From: Rodentolepis nana | Lineage: Eukaryota; Platyhelminthes; Cestoda; Cyclophyllidea; Hymenolepididae | Direction of reading: 5' to 3' | NCBI GenBank assembly: GCA_900617975.1 | Contig: UZAE01000877.1 | Location: 1-17,308, forward strand | Length of the DNA stretch: 17,308 nt | Part shown: one piece after another, positions 9,834-17,308 of the stretch | Layout: the number at the start of each line of letters is the position of its first letter | Numbering within the stretch: the stretch's first letter is position 1 | The notes under the pieces: model-generated | Databases searched by the model: none | What the model saw: the letters and a program-made list of their open reading frames with translations, nothing else | What the model was told of the DNA's origin: nothing | Program-made: the position numbers and the translations under genes

Positions 9834-12227
9834 ATGATGGTGTCGCAGGCTCTTATTCTTACCTTCTTCATACATCTTTCTTTTTGTGTGGATATTCAAC
9901 GTGGCCCAGAAAATCCTTACGCTGAAACTTCAAAATGCGAACTTATTCGAATTCCTGCTTGTCAAGGTCTACCCTACAATACTACTATCCTTCCAAACAT
10001 CATGGGCCACACTTCTCAAGAGGAGGCTGGTCAAGACATCACTCAGTACAACTCCCTTGTGAAAATACCGTGTAGTCCTTCTCTTAAGCTATTCCTTTGT
10101 TCTCTGTATTTCCCTGTTTGCACGCAATTGCAAAAACCATTACCACCCTGTCGCTCTTTGTGTGAACAAAATCGCCAAAGATGTGAACCTATTATGCGTT
10201 CGTTCAGTTTTCAGGTATTCATATATTCGTTTGTTAAAGAAATAAAATTTTTAGTGGCCTGCCAGCATGCAGTGTGAGAACTTTCCTGAAAATGGGCTCT
10301 GTGTATCCGAGGCAAAACCAGAAAACAAAGAAACAGTTGAGGCCACTTTAGAGTGCCCTGAAGAAATGAGAGTTAGTTTTATGTGTTTCCTTTATGCTTT
10401 CTTCCCTAGGTTCCTTCAAGTTTCGAGTTCAGAATTCGTTTAAACAACAAGCAAGTTATCCCGAATTGTGGTATGCCATGCAATCGCCATTTCTTCAGTC
10501 AGTCAAAAAGGATTAAATTTTCTCGCTTGTGGATTGGATTATGGAGTGGTTTGTGCGCCGCCTCAACTCTCTTCACGATTTTAACCTTCTTCATTGATAT
10601 TAATCGATTCCAGTATCCGGAAAGACCTATTATTTTCCTGTCAATGTGCTATTTCATGGTCGCCATTACTTATATAACTGGACTATTTCTTGGCGACAGG
10701 GTTCGTGTTATTTATATTTTTAAATGATGTTTTTTCTTTATTTGCTTGTCTGCATATTTAGTCAGGCTTTTGTTTTTTACTTATTCGTGACCTGCTTAAG
10801 TACCAGTATAAGCCCTATGAGGTGGCTGTTCGTTATATCGGATCAATTTACTATTAGTAGGACAATAAATGTGTAATCAAAGTCAGTTATTGGGTTACTG
10901 GATATTATGTACCTGAAAATGTGAACTTCGTTATAGACTATGAATTTCCAAATTCCTAAACCTTCCAATTATTTTGTTTCAACTTTTTGTGTCAATGAAT
11001 CCATTTTAGCTTCAATTGTCATTTAACTCTTTTTTCTAGATTTCCTGTGCAGGTCCATTTCCACCTTCCAGTATGGATGCGACCTCTGGTTTGAGTCCGA
11101 CTCCGCTATCATCTTCGCCTTATCCTCTACTTATCACTCAAGGAACCAAATTTGAGGGTTGTACAATTCTCTTCATGATGCTCTACTTTTTCTCAATGGC
11201 TGGTCACATTTGGTGGGTCGTTCTAACGATCACTTGGTATCTCGCTGCAAAGTGTCACTGGGCTCATGAAGCCATCTTCAGAAATGCTCAGTATTTGCAT
11301 TTCGCCGCTTGGGCCATCCCCGCAGCTATGACAATCTGCCTATTGGCAATGGGAAAGGTTGATGGCGACCCCCTGTCAGGTGTCTGCTTCACCGGTTTGA
11401 CAGATCCCACTATTGTGAGGTACTTCCTCGTTGCTCCGCTTTGCGTATCTCTACTCCTTGGAGCATGTTTCCTCATCGCTGGTTTCGTATCTCTCTTCAA
11501 AATTCGTACAATTATCAAGACTGGAGGATCAAAAACTAACGATCTTGAGAAGCTGATCTTTAGAATTGGAGTGTTTAGCTTGCTCTATCTGTTACCTGCT
11601 GCTGTTGTTATAGCGTGTTACATTTATGAGTCTCAAAAGATGGATAGTTGGATGCTGACTTGGTACACAAATAACGTTTGTAGAAACTTCGATCCACGGA
11701 AAATTGCAGGCTCATCCAAGTGTATCCCTCAGTTACACCAAATTCTTGGCGATTCTGACCAGCTTTCAAAAGGTGGTTCTCCAGCCGACGTTTTCGACAA
11801 AATGGACACTCCGACATTCGAGCTTTTCATGATAAAGTACCTCATGACGCTTATTGTTGGGATAACCAGTGGAATTTGGGTCTGGAGTTCGAAAACCCTC
11901 CATTCTTGGCATGTATTCTTTGCAAGGATTTGCCGATGTACTCCACCTCCTAACCCCCAGGTCAATCAGATGGTTGTTGCGCAAGGCAACAGACAACTAC
12001 AAGGCCGTAGTGGTTACGGACAAGTGAAGGCACAGCAACAGCAAGCGTTGCTTGAAGCTACAGGTCCAGGAAAAATGCCAATGACAGAAATTGGGGGCTC
12101 AACAAACTGGGCGACACGAGGTCAACCCTCTGGTGCGCCTACTAACACGGATAACACAGGGGCGTACAATTGGCCACCGTCTGCATCTCAAACGATGACG
12201 TATTTTGAGCACTCTCAACTCCAGTGA
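9834..12227 (+). CDS. fz1/2/7: Frizzled Wnt receptor, Fz1/2/7-like, 658 residues, four exons
   Basis: This is a seven-transmembrane receptor that binds Wnt outside the cell and signals through Dishevelled. Exons are 9834-10214, 10255-10371, 10410-10700 and 11040-12227; introns of 40, 38 and 339 bp are all GT-AG and phase 0. Two ATGs stand in tandem; the second (A at -3, G at +4) has the better context. Residues 1-18 form a signal peptide. The cysteine-rich domain spans about 35-143 and has all ten cysteines (35, 43, 80, 89, 96, 106, 110, 117, 134, 143), a glycosylation site at N49, and Fz1/2/7-like stretches ([19 protein letters not shown] split by intron 1). Membrane segments lie near 206-228, 239-260, 304-330, 345-367, 388-417, 435-458 and 523-546. 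KTLHSW (548-553) matches KTxxxW. R438 and W545 occupy the conserved TM6/TM7 switch positions. TM2 and TM3 motifs ([26 protein letters not shown]) are diagnostic. Unusual are a tail of about 105 residues with QQQQ, ending SQLQ without the class's ETxV ending, and a long third extracellular loop. Subclass assignment is by eye. Confidence 0.96.
10701..11039 (+). other. Frizzled intron 3 (339 bp)
   Basis: It runs from AGG|GTTCGT to TTTTTTCTAG|ATT and joins GDR at the end of TM2 to ISC of the first extracellular loop, an order expected in Frizzled. It is about eight times longer than introns 1 and 2. No exon, repeat or RNA gene is seen inside. Retention would add eight codons and then a stop. Confidence 0.85.
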
Positions 12228-14249
12228 GAAAAGATTTGGTCTGCATTTAAGCCCGGGGTCATTTGGTAACTCTCTCTCTCGTTTAAACTGAAAATCCACT
12301 ACGACAAGCAATCTACCTACGCGAAAGTCCCATCATCTACATCATTATTTGAGTAAGTTAAGGCTACCAAAAGCGTGCTCATTTAGTAGTATATTTGGGT
12401 GATCGAGAGCAAGGGACGTCTAACAAGCTTTTTCATCCAGACTTGGGCGTGGTTGACATTTTTGACAATTTGTTGTAGTTAATTGAATTAAGTGAATGTC
12501 TGCTTTCGTTTTGACGAGTTTTCCAATATCACGGCAGATATAGCTCTACTTTTATCGACAAAATTTCTAACTTCGTTGAATACTCTCTTGTATCCGGAAA
12601 ATGCACAATCCTATTTTACCGAATCCGTTATCGTATCGAGCTGCCTCTCGTAAAATTTAACTACTTCCCCACTTACGGAATGCTCAAATTGTTTATTTAA
12701 ACTTTCAGCTTGTGTTTAATGAGGATCAATAATCCTAGAAATAGCAGCGGAATAGGGATGGGCTTGAATCTTATCTGGAATTATTAGTGTTGCTTATCTA
12801 TCATTGTAACATCCATTTTTCTCGCTCATACTTGTGCACTACACGCAGGAGTTTAGTTGGATGATTTGGTTGCACTGACGCACATGTCTGAAATGGCACT
12901 TCTAATGTCATGTCATGCAGATGAATTTGTGTGCGCGTGTCTGCTCGTTCGATCATTCCTTAATCCTAATCTACATAATTAGCGCCAAACTGCAACCATA
13001 AGATGGCCAACGCCCAAGTCGTTCCTTCCGTCCCCCTTGTCTTACTGGACAATTGCCCACTGTTTTGTAAGTTATTAAAATAGGCGACCAAAAATCGGAC
13101 AATTTTTCCAGTTTCCAAGTCAATTGTGAAAGATGTGAATGCCGAAAACCTAAACTGTCATGGAGGGTAGCGAAGCATTTGCTGTCTTTCACTTCCTTTT
13201 CCTAATTCGTTTTCCTACTATCTTGTCCATTTCAAGGTCGTCTGTGACCTTTTTCTTCCTCTCGTACGCAGAGAAAGGCAGTCCAAACAGGGTAGAAGTC
13301 GTTCTGACATCCATAAATTATTTTTGCGTGCGTTCGCCATTTGTTGTTTTGCAACAGCGCGATAGTAGTGCGTGATGATAAATGGCTGCTTTCGCGTGTG
13401 TCCGTGTGTGCGCGTCCGATGAGTCACCCAATAAGCCTCATGCGTTCACCCTCATTCTTTCGTTAGTGCGTCCATGTATTCAATGACTCACCCAATAGGG
13501 TGTGTGCGCGTGCTGTACCTACCCTGTAAATCATCCAAATGCGTGCATCTATTTCATGTAGTTTATTGGCTGAAAGTAGATTGATGAGTCATTTGATTTA
13601 CATCTACGCGCTTAAGATTTATGTGATATTGTGGTACTATTGTAATCTGCTTTTCTTTTCTCTTTAGGTACTTCTTTTCACTTCATCGCCTCCTATTATT
13701 ATCATCAGGGTCTATAAGTACTATTACTACTGTTTCTCTTTTCTCCAACTTATCCCCTTTTCCTGCACACAGAAAACGAATTCTAAAGTTAGTCCCCACA
13801 TTGTACATAAAGTAACGGTGAATTTAAATATTTCTGGTTTGAACTCGCATTTTCCCTTGTTTTGTGAGCATCATCACGTGGAAAGACCTTTTCCCCCTCC
13901 CTTCATCACGTTTTCGAACCCCTTTACAACTAATATTAACGAAAGTACTTTAATTTCACTGGTGTTCTGATTTAAATTAAAATGGTAGTACATCCTGGCC
14001 ACATCAGTTAATTTTTGGGGTCGAGACCTTGTATTTCGTAGCTTTAAGGTTCTTATTCACCTTTTCTCAGGTCAAGGCATTACGGTGCCCCAGTCAAGTT
14101 GGGGTTTTAGACTAGATGGGAAGTTTCCGGTTTCCTGAAACGGGAGGAGTCTTAAGTCAGTCGGCTTAATGATTCATTGGCCGAGTGTGGCTTTTGTTCA
14201 TTCTTGGACATCGCGTCATGGTCGAGGTGGACGTTGACTGGTTTTTTAA
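12228..14249. other. Frizzled 3' flank / probable 3' UTR and intergenic DNA
   Basis: The Frizzled 3' UTR must start here, but no AATAAA occurs on the plus strand until 14765. The nearest variant is ATTAAA at 13074-13079. The block 13380-13520 is rich in GTGTGCG-type sequence and holds two related 16-base segments with TGASTCA. A very strong acceptor-like pyrimidine tract ends at 13667 and is followed by a 100-codon open frame without ATG, judged to be a pyrimidine-composition effect. No other gene is supported. Confidence 0.4.
13420..13591. promoter_or_regulatory. Cluster of three TGASTCA (AP-1-type) heptamers
   Basis: TGAGTCA occurs at 13420-13426, TGACTCA at 13484-13490 and TGAGTCA at 13585-13591. 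The first two sit in a shared 16-base context, TGASTCACCCAATARG. TGASTCA is the consensus for AP-1 (Fos/Jun) bZIP dimers. Lying about 1.2 kb after the Frizzled stop, it could be a downstream enhancer; that is inference. Confidence 0.3.
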
Positions 14250-14456
14250 GACGGAGAAATCTGGTTATCGCTAACCGCCTGCCTTAACGGAAGCATGGAT
14301 TTTGTAGGACTCTTGCCAGATTGTGTCGGTAAAGGTTTACTGTTGAAAATAGACAAAGTTTCTCTCAAACTTTATTGTGGATGGGATGTATTACATGGTG
14401 CAGTTGCTGTCCATGGTGACACTTTTCTAGTCTTTGAAGGCATCTTAATGAAGTAG
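14250..14456 (+). other. Isolated 68-codon open frame, protein-like but unplaced
   Basis: A frame open from after TAA (14247-14249) to TAG (14454-14456) contains ATG at 14295 and would give 53 residues from that ATG. The composition is mixed and not low complexity (for example MDFVGLLPDCVGKG and VHGDTFLVFEGILMK), and the surrounding 0.5 kb is richer in G+C than its flanks. TTTTTTAAG just upstream could be a weak acceptor. No donor or partner exon was found. It may be an old transposon fragment, an exon or chance. Confidence 0.2.
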
Positions 14457-16284
14457 GCAACAGACGATACCAATTTGGTCAGAAACTTCTGGGATCAATT
14501 AGGCGATGAGTTCGGAATGCCAAGAATTTAAATTTTTTTGTCCCATAGAAACCCATGTATCCATGTAAGGGATCTGGTCCATGACATGTCTCCTAATTTC
14601 GAACTGAGGAAGTTTGAAGCTTAACTTCACAGTTATAATGCATTAAAGTCTTAGAAAGGTGGAAAGTTATGTATTAGAAACCGATGGCGTTTGTCATTAT
14701 AGAAAAATTAGTATGACTATCACGGATGGGACATTGTAGGAATGGTCAATTATTCAGTTGCGCAAATAAAAAAATCGATTAATTCGCTGAAATTCATTGA
14801 AGTAATTTGGGCTTGCACACTGTGTCGTGAACGACATAAAATCAATTGTTCAGTTGGCCTTAGTATTACCATAAAAGGAGTAACTTTTTTGTAAAAAATC
14901 GAAGCGCAGTTTTTATATAAATGCAGAGAAACACCTGGTAAAGGAAAAAACGAAATTTTGCGCACGAAAATCGTCTAAATGCCGAGTATACGGGGCCTCT
15001 TTTATGGACAAGCCACAATCCACAGTTTCGTATTAAGAACACTGACGGAAATGCGGGAAAAATTGTTGCAAAAAGCAGTAAATGCTGAAATATGAAAGTG
15101 AATTATAGCGAGAAAAAAGCGGCAAGCATTGTTGGCGTTTTTCGCATCATTCTTTGTCTTAATTTCAACAGCGAGGTTCTTAAAATTGAAACAGAATTGT
15201 CTTAATTTCAGCCCCATTAACTTTGTCTGGGAGAAGATAGCCTGTCAAAATTTCAAAAGGGTTCGTCCCTCCGCCACCCCCCCCCCTTACCTCCGCTACC
15301 TAATTCACTTCTCATCATCATCACTTTCAACGTCTGTTATCTATCCAGGGATGGAGCACTTTGAAATGTTAAACGAATTGAAATGACGACACTGTCAATA
15401 CTGGAATTTAAGAATAGGATTGGCTAGTTGTGAAAGGGTAAAAGGTTTCCTATTCGTTGCATTTCGTGATAGAGTCATTCTATTTATAAAGTCAACCAAA
15501 GCGTAATACAGTTCTTATGAGCAATAAGTTTAACGCATTTCGAATGATTTATTAATCTCATGAAGTGAGAGGGTTCCACAAGTCGATTTAGTGCATCCAG
15601 AGTAAGTAAATTAAAACAGGATCAATTACCACTTCGAGCATTATTTGTTTCGACCCACCAGTGCAAGACGTCGAGGTAATTATTATAAACTGCTTAAATC
15701 AGGAGCTAGTTTCGTATTAATTGGATAAAAGGATTAGAAAAATAGATAATAAATGAGGGGGGGGGGAGGACGCGAAAGGCGAATTATGATTGAAGTCTGG
15801 AAAGAAGATATCCTAGCTGAACGACGTCGGTTTCCTACTCCTTAAGGCATTCGTCATGTTAATGAACTCCTCCTGAGGTTGTCCGTCATGAGTAAAATCG
15901 GTTTCTATCCCTCCTATTAACGATATGCGGGTCCGCTATCCACTGGGAGAAGGCTTGTCGTCCAACCCCAACCAAAGCAAATACAAAATACCCCCCCCCT
16001 TGTTCGAGTATTCTGATTTAAAGTAACGCGTGATTAGTTTTTTTCCGCCCACGAAACTCAATTTTTTAGACCTCAGTTACGACGGTTTACTAGCAGCCGC
16101 ATTCAAGCTGGCGCTTGCAAATTAATTAAAGTAGCTGACGGGTAGTGGTGGTACGATATATGCGCCACTATTTTAAATGGAAATTCTACCCAGGAAAACA
16201 GTAGCAGTTGCAGACATTGCGCGTCGTCAACATCCGAGTAGTTTGAGTTGCCGTCTAGACATGAAGAGTACCTCTCTTCCTTCC

Positions 16285-16316
<32 letters not shown>

Positions 16317-16791
16317 CCTTCTCCCCTTCCGAGACCAGTTTGGATCAACTACATTATTTATTTTATTTGCGTATTCTGCTAAAAAGATAATTGGTGCAAG
16401 AGGTCTGTTCCTTTTGTTAATGCAATCTGGAAGAGCAAAGTATTATTGTATTGAAATTTAAATGACAAGCGCACTAACTGATCAATTATTTCCCTTCAGC
16501 GGTTTAACGTTTGAGTGCAACATTTAAATCGCTTAATGTCAAAATGTGGGAGGTGTAGTATGTAGAATTTAACTTTGTGTGCTTGGGTCAATACAATCTA
16601 TGATCTCTTTTCCTAGAATTCAAGTCCAGAAACGAACATTAGTCCATTACTATTACTCTTTAAGTTGTGCACAACCTTGGTACTTTATTTGAATTTCCAC
16701 GCAATCACTAATATTATTTAAGAAGTGAATATCAAAACCTAACTAAACTGTCGAGTATGGGAAATTGGTATACGTTATAGCTTTGAAATTC
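14457..16791. other. Intergenic region with mononucleotide C/G tracts
   Basis: No gene is supported. It holds a C10 tract (15277-15286), a G10 tract (15757-15766), a C9 tract (15991-15999) and a C30 tract (16286-16315). Open frames across these tracts translate to poly-Pro or poly-Gly and are artefacts of the runs. Confidence 0.5.
16286..16315. repeat. Poly-C homopolymer, 30 bases
   Basis: Thirty consecutive C residues stand in a pyrimidine-rich context (CTTCCTTCCA before, GCCTTCTCCCC after). The true length is likely variable and hard to sequence. Confidence 0.95.
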
Positions 16792-16951
16792 GGGGTGTGC
16801 GATAGACTTACCTCCCCGTGGTGCACCCTGGGTAACGTATACTCATACGGCAAAAGTCTAATAACCTGCAGTTGACTTCTGGCTTCTAACTACCATCACC
16901 CCACTGCATGTCATATTCGACTTCTTCACAGTGCTCACTTCATCTTCCATT

Positions 16952-17159
16952 TACCTTTGTGTCTGTCTCTTTTACATCTTTAAAACACTCTACCTTTGTG
17001 TCTGTCTCTTTTACATCTTTGAAACACTCTTCAAACTTTGTGTCTGTCTCTTTTACATCTTTGAAACACTCTTTTGTTCCCCCCCCCTCCCCCTCTCGAC
17101 TTTTTTCACTTTGATGTTTTCCACCTTTGTGTTTGTCTCTTACATCTTTGAAACACTCT
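16952..17159 (+). repeat. Tandem module (CTTTGTGTCTGTCTC... type), about four units
   Basis: Units begin near 16952, 16991, 17034 and 17123. The first two are spaced exactly 39 bp apart. Each reads CTTTGTGTYTGTCTC, then TTACATCTTT, then RAAACACTC. The first three are contiguous; the fourth is separated by one CTCGACTTTTTTCACTTTGATG module. The near-identity of the units indicates recent duplication. Confidence 0.85.
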
Positions 17160-17280
17160 TCTGTTGCACCCCCCCCCTCTAGACTTTTTTCGATTTGATG
17201 TCCCTCTTTCTCCCCCCCCTCTCGACTTTTTTCACTTCGATGTTCCTCCTCCCCCCTCTCGACTTTTCCGATTTGATGTT
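17091..17280 (+). repeat. Tandem module (CCCTCTCGACTTTTTTC... type), about four units
   Basis: Units begin near 17091, 17175, 17217 and 17254. Each reads CCCTCTMGACTTTT, then a TTC or CGA spacer, then TTYGATGT, and is preceded by a C run of variable length. The last three are contiguous with spacings of 42 and 37 bp. Confidence 0.8.
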
Positions 17281-17308
17281 CCTCTTCCTCTGTGAAACCT
17301 GAAGTCAA

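Larger units (their letters stand above)
16792..17308 (+). repeat. Dispersed repeat family, copy 3 (expanded, reaches window edge)
   Basis: It starts with GGGGTGTGCGATAGACTT as in copy 1 and follows it through CACCCTGGG, AACGT, ACTCATA, GGCAAAA, GTTGACTTCTG, AACTACCAT, ACCCCACTGCATG and CATATTCGAC. Beyond about 16950 the two internal modules, single in copy 1, are each present about four times. The last bases (CTCTGTGAAACCTGAAGTC) match the right part of copy 1 (CTCTGTGAAGCTCGAAGTC). The copy is therefore nearly complete, and its true right end lies just outside the window. Confidence 0.8.

Noticed and set aside
11288..12311. Several minus-strand frames inside and just beyond Frizzled exon 4
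   Set aside because: They are antisense shadows of the certain Frizzled coding exon.
12971..13192. Minus-strand 73-codon frame downstream of Frizzled
   Set aside because: It has no splice sites or recognisable domain, and its length is within chance expectation for the base composition.
13905..13930. TTCGAACCCC, resembling part of a tRNA T-loop
   Set aside because: No acceptor, anticodon or D-arm pairing could be built around it on either strand.
13668..13970. 100-codon plus-strand open frame directly after a very strong acceptor-like tract (TTTTCTTTTCTCTTTAG)
   Set aside because: It has no ATG near its start, the translation is low complexity (IIIIRVYKYYYY and Pro/Phe-rich), and pyrimidine-rich DNA rarely contains stop codons. 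No donor or partner exon was found.
16103..16461. Open frames spanning the C30 tract (poly-Gly or poly-Pro)
   Set aside because: The homopolymer has no stops in any frame; the flanking residues do not resemble a protein, and a single length change would break the frame.
1..17308. CRISPR arrays, bacterial operons, prophage or plasmid systems
   Set aside because: The spliced metazoan receptor, short GT-AG introns and AT-rich spacers show eukaryotic DNA. The regular repeats at the right edge are contiguous modules without unique spacers.

Overview
The window looks like nuclear DNA of a small invertebrate with short introns. Several features point to a flatworm, perhaps a cestode: AT-rich non-coding sequence, GT-AG introns of about 40 bp, a compact receptor gene among long non-coding stretches, and frequent mononucleotide C/G tracts. 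This placement is inference; nothing here is diagnostic of a species.

The one gene that can be identified with confidence is a Frizzled Wnt receptor on the + strand (9834-12227). It has four exons, all joined in phase 0, and encodes 658 residues. The product has a signal peptide, a cysteine-rich domain with all ten cysteines, seven membrane segments and the KTxxxW Dishevelled-binding motif. Its closest resemblance is to the Fz1/2/7 class. It differs from that class in a long glutamine-containing C-terminal tail and a longer third extracellular loop.

Two further gene candidates on the - strand were assembled by eye from splice sites and phase agreement, and they are less certain. One (9483 down to 8169) is a three-exon 3' portion of an unrecognised acidic protein, followed closely by an AATAAA. 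Its 5' end is not found, and it is transcribed away from Frizzled. The other (5445 down to 5086) is a possible two-exon gene for a protein of about 84 residues.

A dispersed repeat family is present in three same-orientation copies (543-851, 7568-7786, 16792 to the right edge). All begin with GGGTGTGCGATAGACTT. In the third copy two internal modules have each been amplified about fourfold. Simple repeats include an (AT)n tract and a 30-base C run.

The rest (1-542, 852-5085, 5446-7567, 12228-16791) is AT-rich sequence without convincing genes. Smaller signals noted there are a cluster of three TGASTCA heptamers 3' of Frizzled, a 20-bp perfect palindrome, a TTACGTAA-containing palindrome and an isolated 68-codon open frame.
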